From positions 1 to 38,220 of the forward strand of contig CAZUEO010000025.1 in NCBI GenBank assembly GCA_964619675.1: a stretch of DNA of 38,220 bases, given 5' to 3'. Both the position numbers and the translations under genes were made by a program. The stretch is from JAPLMW01 sp964619675. GTDB taxonomy: Bacteria; Planctomycetota; Phycisphaerae; Sedimentisphaerales; UBA12454. Positions within the stretch are counted from its first letter, which is position 1; the number at the start of each line of letters is the position of its first letter. Shown piece after piece: positions 22,994-30,834 of this stretch. The notes beneath the pieces were generated by a model, which was not told the DNA's origin, did not search any database, and saw only the letters and a program-made list of their open reading frames with translations.

Positions 22994-25264
22994 TTATTTT
23001 TTCAGATTTTCCTTTATTTTTGTGAGTTCTTCAAGTCTTTCTTTTGCCTGACTGTATTTTACTTTGCCCATTCTGCTGAAGATTTCTCTGCCGGGATACA
23101 TTATTTTAAACTGTTCGGTATATGCGTCTTCTATTTCTATTGCTTTTTTGTAGTGTTCGATTGCCAGGTCGGTTTTGCCGAGCTGCCGGCAGGTTTCCGC
23201 AAATTCGATATGCAATTCTGGAGAGGCAGGGTATCGTTCCAGTGCCTGTTGAAATGCCGAAAAAGCCTTCTTGAACCACAGCCGCCGCCTGTCTGGCGTT
23301 ATCTGTGCGAGCGTTTCATAGACTTTGGCGAGATTTTCATAATTTTTGTAATCGGCCTTGTCTCTTCGGATGGCTGTCAGCAGTGATTTTTCAGCCGATA
23401 GTAAGACATCAGGGGAATTGCCGGGATTCATTTCGAATTTATACAGGAGCATTTTCCCCGCAAAGGCGGCGGGCGTAGGGTTCAAAATATCATCTGCACT
23501 GGCATCGAGTAAAAGTGCCGTTCCTTCTTCGATTTCTCCATATGCAAAAAATAGTTTTGCCTTTTCTGTTTTAACCGCCGTTTTTGCTGTCGGTATTATG
23601 CAGAACCATATAAGAGATGCTGCCGTGATTATCGCTGAAGCGGCAAGGATAGCTTTTCTTGTTTTATTTGGTTTTAAAGTGCTGCCTGTAATATTATTCG
23701 GTCGGTAATCCGAACTGACCAGTGCGATACAGGCCCAGAATGCCGTCATTATTCCCGGCTCAAATAATGCGAAGTCAATCAGGTTATGGATTAGTACCGC
23801 AGCCAGTCCGCATAAAATGGCAGCGTGGAAGATTTGTCTGGTTTTTGTTTGTTCTTCTGTTCGTCTGCACAGCCATAATGTCGTTCCTAAGAAGAATGCC
23901 GGCGCTGCATACATAATGGTAAGGACATAGATAATAACGTAGAAGTTGCTGATAATCTCGACCCTTACAAAAATCGGTCTGACAAACAGCAGGACAAGAA
24001 CAATAGAGATACCGCTAGCCTTTGCAAGAGCAGTCAGGCCGTTTTCAGCAGGTATGATGGGAGTTTTATCTTGTTTGCGGCGGGTTATAATCGGCCAAAA
24101 TATTGCCATACAGAATCCTGCCAGGCCGATTATTCCATACTGACTTAGTATGTTCAATACGAAGCAGTGTGGGTCCCTGACAGTTTCGAGAGCTTGAGGT
24201 ATTTTGTATTGTGTGTAGTACGTGCCGAAATTTCCTCCTCCGATTCCTGTTATTAAGTGGCCGGCGATAATTTTAGCGGTAGCGGACCAGTATTGCCACC
24301 TAACCAGCATTGAATTGCCGCCGGGCAGTTTATTGTGCGTAACGCCGTAGCTGACGATGAAAATTACGGAAAGGATAATCAAAATAATAACTGAGATAAT
24401 TATAAAGCCTCGATGGCGTCGGAAAATTTGACCGAATCTTACAGATAAAAGCAACAAGCATCCTGCAGCAGCAAGGGACGCAATAGCGCCTTTGCTGTGT
24501 GATTCGAACAGCCCGGCAAAAAGAACAAGCAGCAAAACAATCGGAAACCATAGTCTTTTCAGAGTGTTTTTCTTTTCAGACAGTTTGACCCTGAAATCAA
24601 AAGCGGCAAAAGTGCAGAAGATTGCAAGAACCAGCAGACTCCCGACGCTGTTGCCTGTGGTAAAAAATCCCCTGACATCTTTTGAATATAATCTGTGCTC
24701 GTAGAGCATATGCTCGAATGAGCCCGGCTTGATACCGAGCTTTTGCAGCTGGACGGCGGGTTCGGTCTTATAATCTTCTATCATAAGTTTATTACTGCTG
24801 AAATACTGCTCGGTGCACTGGTATACGTTTGCTGCTGCCATACCTATCAGCACAAAGAGCAGGACTTTCTTTCTTTCAATTGTTTGCAGAAGATTTGAAA
24901 GAACGACAGCCGTCAGCATAGCCGACAGGATTGTAATTGAGCTGGTTATGGCCGTTCTGCGGTTTGAAGCCGTGATTGTGCTGATGACACAGGCAGCGGC
25001 AAAAATCAGTACGCCGTAATCGAGTCCGCTCAGCCGATATTTGCCGCCGGACAATCTGACGGCAAACCAGACAGCCGCCGCGATAATCAGCAGACTTGAA
25101 ATGCTTATGCTCAGAAAGTTGTCGTAGAAAACCCCCGACAGGCTGAATGACTCTATGTTCGGATTTTCCATAGAGCTTAGTCTCAGGGCGATGACGCACA
25201 TAAAAAACGCAAAGAGGACCGATTCGAAAATACGAAGCGTTTTGTTATTATTTTTCTGAGCCAT
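22994..25264 (-). CDS. O-antigen ligase/polymerase (Wzy/WaaL family) with TPR tail
   Basis: Membrane protein of 756 residues with about twelve hydrophobic segments. The Wzy_C/WaaL signature is the region RWQYWSATAKIIAGHLITGIGGGNFG followed by a large loop with RDPHCFVLNILSQYGIIGL. After the membrane domain the C-terminal 150 residues contain tetratricopeptide repeats (AFQQALERYPASPELHIEFAETC, LAIEHYKKAIEIE). Such proteins polymerise or ligate lipid-linked glycans in the periplasm. The start ATG at 25264 overlaps the end of the upstream sugar-phosphate transferase gene by 17 bases; an earlier in-frame codon at 25321 would overlap far more and adds residues without homology. Ligase or polymerase cannot be told apart by sequence. 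Confidence 0.88.
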   Translation of the reverse strand: MAQKNNNKTLRIFESVLFAFFMCVIALRLSSMENPNIESFSLSGVFYDNFLSISISSLLIIAAAVWFAVRLSGGKYRLSGLDYGVLIFAAACVISTITASNRRTAITSSITILSAMLTAVVLSNLLQTIERKKVLLFVLIGMAAANVYQCTEQYFSSNKLMIEDYKTEPAVQLQKLGIKPGSFEHMLYEHRLYSKDVRGFFTTGNSVGSLLVLAIFCTFAAFDFRVKLSEKKNTLKRLWFPIVLLLVLFAGLFESHSKGAIASLAAAGCLLLLSVRFGQIFRRHRGFIIISVIILIILSVIFIVSYGVTHNKLPGGNSMLVRWQYWSATAKIIAGHLITGIGGGNFGTYYTQYKIPQALETVRDPHCFVLNILSQYGIIGLAGFCMAIFWPIITRRKQDKTPIIPAENGLTALAKASGISIVLVLLFVRPIFVRVEIISNFYVIIYVLTIMYAAPAFFLGTTLWLCRRTEEQTKTRQIFHAAILCGLAAVLIHNLIDFALFEPGIMTAFWACIALVSSDYRPNNITGSTLKPNKTRKAILAASAIITAASLIWFCIIPTAKTAVKTEKAKLFFAYGEIEEGTALLLDASADDILNPTPAAFAGKMLLYKFEMNPGNSPDVLLSAEKSLLTAIRRDKADYKNYENLAKVYETLAQITPDRRRLWFKKAFSAFQQALERYPASPELHIEFAETCRQLGKTDLAIEHYKKAIEIEDAYTEQFKIMYPGREIFSRMGKVKYSQAKERLEELTKIKENLKK

Positions 25265-26339
25265 TTTTTCCGGTTGATTCGAGAACGGCGACAATCCACA
25301 GTACCAGGACCGTCTGCGCAAATACGAGGATACCGTATGCGGAGTTGATGGTTTTCAAAATGATTGCGCCAATGCCTGTCGCAAATGTTGCAAGATAAAG
25401 CGTAAGTACCGTCTGTGTTTCGGAAAGTCCCCGTTTTTTAAGTCTATGCGAGAAGTGCTGCATGTCTCCGACAAAGGGGCTCTTGCCCTGGCTGAATCGC
25501 AGGATTGTTACGCTTATAAAATCGTATAGCGGCAGGGCTGTTATAACCAGCGGCATTAGCACAACATACCATTTGCTGCTCTCAGTGCTCTGGTAATACG
25601 TTGTTCTCAGTGTAAGAAGCGCGACAAAGAATCCGATGACAAATGACCCTGCATCGCCCATAAAAATCGAGGCCGGGAAGAAATTGAAAACGAGAAAGCC
25701 CGCCAGCGTCCCTGCAAAAATCAGCGCAAAGCCGCTCACGAAGACCTGTCCTGAAAGAACCGCTGTGAAAAACAAAATGGCGGAAATTATAAGGGCAATT
25801 CCCGCACTTGCCCCGTCCATATTGTCTAAAAAATTGAATACGTTGATAATAAGCACAATCCAGAAAGAGCTTATAATTGAGGTCAGGATTCTGCTTTCGA
25901 TAAAAAGCTCGACTCGTACGTCGGCAAAATAGGCTGCGGTAAATGCGGCGACAAACTGCACCAGTAGCTTGACGGCAGGCCCGAGATTTTTTATATCGTC
26001 CCACAACCCAAGCGCCAGCAGCGCCGTTGCACAGGCGATTATTATGACCAGTTCCCGGGATTTAGCGGCAAAATCCTGAATGTAAAGACCGCTTTTTTCC
26101 GCCGCCAGAGCCGGATAAAACTTGACGGCGATAATTGCAGCAATACAGAAAAGGGCGATTGTTGCGAATATTGCGATTCCGCCGCCTAATGGTATGGTTT
26201 TTTTATGAAATCTGTCCGGCCGCGGATGAGCGAGAAATCCGCTCACCAGGGCAAGTTTTTTAACAATCGCCGTCAAAGCTGCCGAAACGGCAATAGCTGC
26301 CACAAGAACCATTAAGTAAACAATGGACGGATTTATCAC
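25248..26339 (-). CDS. Undecaprenyl-phosphate sugar-1-phosphate transferase (MraY/WecA family)
   Basis: Integral membrane enzyme that starts a lipid-linked glycan by moving a (probably N-acetyl) hexosamine-1-phosphate onto undecaprenyl phosphate. 363 residues with about ten to eleven transmembrane helices. Family motifs: PLGGGIAIF, LGLWDDIKNLGP, FNFLDNMDGASAG, FMGDAGSFVIG and the cytoplasmic histidine motif HFSHRL. The pattern fits WecA/TagO rather than MraY, and no mur gene is near. It starts with GTG, with AGGAAG seven bases upstream inside the end of the DUF4416 gene. With the adjoining Wzy-like gene it suggests an exopolysaccharide or O-antigen pathway. Confidence 0.92.
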   Translation of the reverse strand: MINPSIVYLMVLVAAIAVSAALTAIVKKLALVSGFLAHPRPDRFHKKTIPLGGGIAIFATIALFCIAAIIAVKFYPALAAEKSGLYIQDFAAKSRELVIIIACATALLALGLWDDIKNLGPAVKLLVQFVAAFTAAYFADVRVELFIESRILTSIISSFWIVLIINVFNFLDNMDGASAGIALIISAILFFTAVLSGQVFVSGFALIFAGTLAGFLVFNFFPASIFMGDAGSFVIGFFVALLTLRTTYYQSTESSKWYVVLMPLVITALPLYDFISVTILRFSQGKSPFVGDMQHFSHRLKKRGLSETQTVLTLYLATFATGIGAIILKTINSAYGILVFAQTVLVLWIVAVLESTGKNGSEK

Positions 26340-26342
26340 AAA

Positions 26343-26879
26343 TTACTTCCTTAACTGCCCAACAAGTTTTTCCCTGACCTGGCTAAAAAATCCGTGATAC
26401 CTGTTTTCCTTGTGGTCTGGAAAGGAATACTCAAAACCTTTCCACTGTCCCTTGCTGTAAATCAATGTAACCTCAGCCCAGATTTTTTTGCCGATATATA
26501 TCCTGTGTGAAAAATTCTTCGTACTTGCCAGCACAAGCTTCGACGGCTCGATATAGCCGGCATCGAGATTGACAGGCCTGCTCAAATTACCGCCCAGCTT
26601 GCCGGCAAGTTTTTTTTCCATTTTATTGGTCTTGAGTTTTATATTTGCCAGTTTGTCCGGCAAAATCAGTTTTTCAATTGCCACAAATTTTTTGACAATC
26701 TCTTTTCCGGTTTCGCCGGCATAATATTCGGTATGCGTAAAAGGCCAAACCTGGCTTTCAAGGTCGCAGTTTCCGAATTTGGCCTTTATCATATCGACGG
26801 CGGTATTTACAGCCTCTTTGTTGCAGGCGAGTATCCCTACAATAAGTTTTACCGGCTCAGGTTTTTTAAGCGTCCACAT
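26343..26879 (-). CDS. DUF4416 family protein
   Basis: 178 residues, cytoplasmic, no known activity. The order KPEPVKLIVGILACNKEAVNTAVDMIKAKFG, then WPFTHTEYYAGETGKE, then RPVNLDAGYIEPSKLVLASTK and a C-terminal YSFPDHK...YHGFFSQVREKL is characteristic of DUF4416, which is mostly found in planctomycetes, deltaproteobacteria and their relatives. Start ATG lies inside the end of proS (14-base overlap), and a GTG-started glycosyl transferase follows after three bases, so it is translationally embedded between proS and the polysaccharide genes. The function is unknown. Confidence 0.88.
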   Translation of the reverse strand: MWTLKKPEPVKLIVGILACNKEAVNTAVDMIKAKFGNCDLESQVWPFTHTEYYAGETGKEIVKKFVAIEKLILPDKLANIKLKTNKMEKKLAGKLGGNLSRPVNLDAGYIEPSKLVLASTKNFSHRIYIGKKIWAEVTLIYSKGQWKGFEYSFPDHKENRYHGFFSQVREKLVGQLRK

Positions 26880-28605
26880 CCAGTTCGGCTTTTAGTTTTG
26901 CAGTCAATTCTATAATTTTTTCTCTTGTTTTTTCCAGCGGAACTTTTGTAATTTCTTTTTCTCTGCGTAGTTTTATCTCGGCGCAGTTTTCAGCGATTGA
27001 TTTAGCTCCGATTGTTATGCGGATTGGTATTCCGATAAGGTCTGCATCCTTGAATTTTACGCCGCCTCTTGCGTCCCTGTCGTCGAGCAGCACTTCCACG
27101 CCGGCATCGGTCAATTCGTTATATAGTTTTTCTGCCGCCTTGATAATTCCATCTGCATTTCCCGCAGGAACGATGATAACCTCATAAGGCGCAATGCTTA
27201 TCGGCCAGATAATACCGTCGTCGTCGCGTGATATCTCAATTGCAGATGCGACAATCCTGTTTATACCTATTCCATAGCAGCCCATAATGCACGGCTTTTC
27301 AACGCTGTCCTTATCGAGGAATTTTGCGCCCAGTTTGCTGCTGTACTTTGTGCCTAATTTGAATACCTGCCCGACTTCGATACCGCGTTTGAAAACCAGT
27401 TTTTTGCCTTTGTAAGTATCGCCTTCGACCGCATTTCTTATATCGGCGATTATTACGTTTTTGCTTTCGATGGGAAAATCCCTTCCCGGCACGACATTTT
27501 TAATATGATAGTCTGTTTTATTTGCGCCAGTAACGCCTGCCTCGATTGTAAGAACTGAGTGGTCGATAATAAGTTTATTTACTTTTTCAGCAAGTCCGAC
27601 AGGCCCTGCAAAACCGACCTCGGCTCCGGTGATTTTTTTAATTGTTTCCTTGTCTGCAAGTTCTATTGATTTTCCGACAGCGGTTCGCAGTTTTTCAGGA
27701 TTTACTTCAAAATCCCCTCGTACAAGAACAAGGATTAGCTCGCCGCCTGATTTGTAAACAAGCGACTTGATAAGCTCTTTTGCGTTTACTTTTAAAAATT
27801 CACAGATTTCGTCGATAGTTTTTTGATTTGGCGTGTGAGTTTCTTCTAACTCATCGTATTTTTTATCTCGGTTTGCTTTTTGCAGGGCGTCAACAGGTGC
27901 CTTTTCAATATTTGCGGCATAGCTGCCATCCTCGGTCTGGACGATAATATCTTCGCCTGATTCGCAGGGTACAGTGAATTGATGTGAGCCGCTGCCGCCC
28001 ATCTCGCCTGATTCGGCCTCGACAATGGCGTATTTCAAACCGCATCTGCTGAAAATCCTTTTATAGGTCTCGTACATTATTTTATAAGTTTTATCGAGGC
28101 TCTTTTCGTCGGCGTGGAAGCTGTAAGAATCCTTCATTATAAATTCTCTGCTTCGCAGCACGCCAAACCGCGGCCTGAACTCGTCCCTGAATTTGAAACT
28201 GATTTGATAAAGATTAACCGGCAGTTGTTTATAGGAATTTATTTCTCCTGCCGCAATGCTTGTAACGACTTCCTCAGCGGTAGGGGCCAGCACGTTTTCT
28301 CTGCCGTGCCTGTCGGTAAAGTGCGCCATAGTTGGGCCGTAATCTATATTGCGGCCCGTCTGCTGCCACAGTTCCATCGGCTGAACGGCAGGCATTAAGA
28401 TTTCCTGTGCGCCGCTCTTGTCCATTTCCTCGCGGACGATATTCATAACCTTCATCAGTACCCGCCAGCCTGTCGGCAGGTATGTATATGTTCCACTCGC
28501 AAGTTTACGCATCAGGCCTGCACGAATCATTAGCTGATGACTTGGAATCTCAGCGTCTGCTGGCACCTCTTTCACTGTCGGTATAAGAGCCTTGCTGTAC
28601 CTCAT
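26866..28605 (-). CDS. proS: Prolyl-tRNA synthetase, bacterial type
   Basis: Charges tRNA-Pro. 579 residues: starts MRYSKALIPTVKEVPADAEIPSHQL, class II motifs 2 (FRDEFRPRFGVLRSREFIMKD) and 3 (GCYGIGINRIVASAIE), with an inserted editing domain between them (about residues 230-400) and an anticodon-binding domain at the C-terminus (VIIVPAGNADGI). This is the long bacterial form. Start chosen at ATG 28605 because AAGGA precedes it and homology begins there; an in-frame codon at 28641 lies within a strong hairpin. The leader carries two perfect hairpins. It heads a chain of overlapping genes through DUF4416 to the polysaccharide and protease genes. Confidence 0.97.
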   Translation of the reverse strand: MRYSKALIPTVKEVPADAEIPSHQLMIRAGLMRKLASGTYTYLPTGWRVLMKVMNIVREEMDKSGAQEILMPAVQPMELWQQTGRNIDYGPTMAHFTDRHGRENVLAPTAEEVVTSIAAGEINSYKQLPVNLYQISFKFRDEFRPRFGVLRSREFIMKDSYSFHADEKSLDKTYKIMYETYKRIFSRCGLKYAIVEAESGEMGGSGSHQFTVPCESGEDIIVQTEDGSYAANIEKAPVDALQKANRDKKYDELEETHTPNQKTIDEICEFLKVNAKELIKSLVYKSGGELILVLVRGDFEVNPEKLRTAVGKSIELADKETIKKITGAEVGFAGPVGLAEKVNKLIIDHSVLTIEAGVTGANKTDYHIKNVVPGRDFPIESKNVIIADIRNAVEGDTYKGKKLVFKRGIEVGQVFKLGTKYSSKLGAKFLDKDSVEKPCIMGCYGIGINRIVASAIEISRDDDGIIWPISIAPYEVIIVPAGNADGIIKAAEKLYNELTDAGVEVLLDDRDARGGVKFKDADLIGIPIRITIGAKSIAENCAEIKLRREKEITKVPLEKTREKIIELTAKLKAELDVDA

Positions 28606-28630
28606 TGTTTTTCCTTGTTTTATTTTGGTT

Positions 28631-28681
28631 AGCCCCGCCAATACCTTGGCGGGGCTTTCATCGCCGCAAATCGGCGATGAA
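28631..28681 (-). promoter_or_regulatory. Two back-to-back perfect hairpins forming the proS leader
   Basis: Hairpin 1: TTCATCGCCG (28657-28666) with CGGCGATGAA (28672-28681), 5-nt loop. Hairpin 2: AGCCCCGCCAA (28631-28641) with TTGGCGGGGCT (28646-28656), 4-nt loop. They abut with no spacer. On the minus strand they occupy the extreme 5' end of the predicted proS transcript and leave 25 bases for the ribosome binding site. They could stabilise the message, attenuate transcription or bind a regulator. No T-run follows on the minus strand. Confidence 0.7.
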
Positions 28682-28686
28682 GCGCC

Positions 28687-28715
28687 TTTATATCTTCAAA
28701 AAAGGCCTTTTGCAA
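28687..28715 (-). promoter_or_regulatory. proS promoter
   Basis: TTGCAA (28715-28710), 17-base spacer, TATAAA (28692-28687) on the minus strand. Start of transcription near 28680 would put the first leader hairpin at the 5' terminus. Confidence 0.55.
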
Positions 28716-28750
28716 GAAGAACTTTAGCCCCTTTTTTTTCTTAAAACCTT

Positions 28751-28778
28751 TTGACAGAAGCTTTTAGTCTGGTATAAT
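28751..28778 (+). promoter_or_regulatory. Consensus promoter of the TPR lipoprotein-lspA pair
   Basis: TTGACA (28751-28756), 16-base spacer, TATAAT (28773-28778): every box position matches consensus. The leader to the lipoprotein start is about 80 nt. The same box sequences and 16-base spacing occur at the nusA leader promoter. Confidence 0.8.
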
Positions 28779-28863
28779 CCCTCAAAACGGATTTTCTGAC
28801 CTGCCGCGACGGGCGCGAGCACGGCGGGCCGGACTGAATTTTCTGCTGGGAAAGGATTGAAGC

Positions 28864-29856
28864 ATGCCGGCTGCAATCAAATTGCTGGTTTTGCGGTTAA
28901 GTGTACTCATAGTAGTTCTTGTCTTTATTGCCGGTTGCGGCGAATCTGCCAGGAAGAGAAGTTCCGTTAATCTTTATGTTGATGCCGTAGCGCTTGCCGA
29001 GTCGAATGAACCTGACCAGGCGGTTGAAAAGCTCAAACTGGCCGTCAGGCAAAATCCCGATTTTGCGATAGCCTATTCACTTCTCGGCAATATTTATCTC
29101 AGGCAGAACGATTTGGCCCAAAGCGCACAGGCTTATCAGAAGGCTGCCGCAATTAATCCCTGGTCGTTTGAGGATTTTCAGGCGCTTGGCAGGGTTTATC
29201 GCTTGATGAGTGATTTCACCTCGGCGGCGCAGGCCTATGCCAGGGCTTGTGAGCTTGACCCGCAGAGCTCCGGCCCGCGATATGGCGCTGCCGATGCCTA
29301 TTACCAGCTTGGCGATTATGAAAAGGCCCTTGAATACGGCAAAACGGCAAAGGACCTTGCCCCGACCGACAGCGAGATTGAGAAGCTCCTCGGCGATATT
29401 TATACCGCCCGCCAGGACAATGAAATGGCAATCGATTCCTATAAACGTGTCCTCGAGCTGAAAGGAAATGACCCACAAATACAGCTTGCCCTTGCCGTTG
29501 CCTATCTGCGAGGAGGCCGGTATGACTCTGCCAAAGAGCTGCTCGAATCCGTCGTGGCGGCTCAGCCTTCGAATGCGCAGGCCTGGCGTCATCTCGGTTT
29601 TGCCTGCCTTAAACTTGGCGAAACGGGCCTTGCCGTTGAAAAGTATCTCAAAGCCGTTCAGCTTGGCCCTGACGACTGGCGCGCACACAAAGGCCTTGGT
29701 GTTGCCTATATGATGAAGTACAGGGATTTAAAGAGTCTCGGCGATAACGGTGCCGCTGATTTCAGGACAAAGGCGATTGCCCACTGGAGTCGCTCGCTCG
29801 ATTTGAATCCTGCTCAGGACAAGCTCCTGAAGTTATACAGAAAATACACACAGTAG
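28864..29856 (+). CDS. TPR-repeat lipoprotein
   Basis: 330 residues. A hydrophobic signal ends in the lipobox FIAGC, so Cys25 is probably lipidated. The mature protein is almost wholly tetratricopeptide repeats, about seven (for example DFAIAYSLLGNIYLRQNDLAQSAQ, then SGPRYGAADAYYQLGDYEKALE), which form a helical protein-binding solenoid. AAGGA precedes the ATG. It is followed after 11 bases by lspA, the peptidase that matures lipoproteins, so this protein may be a substrate of its own neighbour. Such repeats occur in outer-membrane assembly and secretion systems; the partner here is unknown. Confidence 0.88.
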   Translation: MPAAIKLLVLRLSVLIVVLVFIAGCGESARKRSSVNLYVDAVALAESNEPDQAVEKLKLAVRQNPDFAIAYSLLGNIYLRQNDLAQSAQAYQKAAAINPWSFEDFQALGRVYRLMSDFTSAAQAYARACELDPQSSGPRYGAADAYYQLGDYEKALEYGKTAKDLAPTDSEIEKLLGDIYTARQDNEMAIDSYKRVLELKGNDPQIQLALAVAYLRGGRYDSAKELLESVVAAQPSNAQAWRHLGFACLKLGETGLAVEKYLKAVQLGPDDWRAHKGLGVAYMMKYRDLKSLGDNGAADFRTKAIAHWSRSLDLNPAQDKLLKLYRKYTQ

Positions 29857-29867
29857 GGAGCTGCTTT

Positions 29868-30437
29868 TTGACTGAAACTGCCGACAAATGCTGCTGCTCT
29901 CGGGCTTGGGGTCTTTTAACCAGCCAATTAAGCGCTTCTGCCTCGCATTTATTATTTTGGCCTGTTTTTATACTTGGCCTTGCTGCTGATTTATGGACAA
30001 AGTCTTTGGTTTTTAACTGGCTCAGCTCTCGCGGGCCGCAGCGATATGTTGTTTTCCCCGGCTTTTTTCAGCTTGTGCTCGTTGAGAATCGCGGCGCAGC
30101 CTGGGGCGTCGCAGCCGACAAAACAATTCCACTGATATTGATTTCCATTATTGCGATTGTCGTTGTCTTTGCGGTATTTCTTTTTATGCGAAAGCTGCAG
30201 ACTGTTGTTGTTTTTTCGCTTGGCCTGTTTGCAGCGGGCATCTGCGGCAATTTATATGACAGGCTTTTTAACGCCGGCAAAGTACGGGATTTTCTCGATT
30301 TTTATTATAAGGACGTTCATTTCCCCGCTTTTAACGTCGCCGATTCAATGCTGACCATTGCGGTATTTCTTTTAATTATCGTTACTATTTTCTCCTCCAA
30401 ACATACAGACCAAACAACCTCTAATTCTATCCCCTAA
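29868..30437 (+). CDS. lspA: Lipoprotein signal peptidase (signal peptidase II)
   Basis: Membrane aspartyl peptidase that cuts lipoprotein signal peptides before the lipidated cysteine. 189 residues with four transmembrane helices. Conserved motifs: LVENRGAAWGV, GICGNLYDRLF with Asp131, and FNVADSML with Asp159; the two aspartates are the catalytic pair. Translation appears to begin at TTG 29868, with GGGAG seven bases upstream. The first 25 residues, including CCCS, precede the first helix and are longer than usual. The stop directly abuts the stop of the convergent bifunctional nuclease gene. Confidence 0.95.
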   Translation: MTETADKCCCSRAWGLLTSQLSASASHLLFWPVFILGLAADLWTKSLVFNWLSSRGPQRYVVFPGFFQLVLVENRGAAWGVAADKTIPLILISIIAIVVVFAVFLFMRKLQTVVVFSLGLFAAGICGNLYDRLFNAGKVRDFLDFYYKDVHFPAFNVADSMLTIAVFLLIIVTIFSSKHTDQTTSNSIP

Positions 30438-30827
30438 TTACATATTTTCAAACACATGTTCGGCAACGTAAATCGGCACATTTGTAGCCACGCCGACCGC
30501 GATTGCATCGCTCGGCCGGGAATCAACCTCAACGATTTTGTCGCCGGTATTTAAGTGGATTGTTGCGTAGTATGTGTGGTTTTGCAAATCGCTTATGACG
30601 ACCCTTTCTATTTTTATCCCCAGCGCCTCGATTATATTGCCCAGCAAATCGTGAGTCAGCGGCCTGATGGTCGTTTTGCCTTTTAATCTTCTGTCGATAG
30701 CCATTATTTCAACGATACCTATGACTATTGGCAGGTTGCGATCGCCTTCTTTTTCTTTCAGGATGATAATCTGCTGGTCGCTGGTCTCGTCTATTACTAT
30801 CCGCGATAATTCAACTTCAATATCCAT
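30438..30827 (-). CDS. Bifunctional nuclease family protein (DUF151)
   Basis: 129 residues. The DUF151 core is complete: RIVIDETSDQQIIILKEKEGDRNLPIVIG, RPLTHDLLGNIIEALGI, and VDSRPSDAIAVGVATNVPIYV near the C-terminus. Related plant and bacterial proteins have been reported to cut both RNA and DNA, though most family members are uncharacterised. It follows valS after 7 bases and is probably co-transcribed with it. Its TAA is adjacent to that of lspA on the other strand. Confidence 0.9.
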   Translation of the reverse strand: MDIEVELSRIVIDETSDQQIIILKEKEGDRNLPIVIGIVEIMAIDRRLKGKTTIRPLTHDLLGNIIEALGIKIERVVISDLQNHTYYATIHLNTGDKIVEVDSRPSDAIAVGVATNVPIYVAEHVFENM

Positions 30828-30834
30828 TGGAATC

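Noticed and set aside
28631..28656. The strong hairpin as a terminator for proS or the lipoprotein gene
   Set aside because: It lies upstream of both divergent genes. On the plus strand only three T follow and no gene ends there; on the minus strand no T-run follows, so a leader role fits better.
29077..29688. Long minus-strand frame opposite the TPR lipoprotein gene
   Set aside because: Antisense shadow of regular repeat codons; no ribosome site and no recognisable domain.
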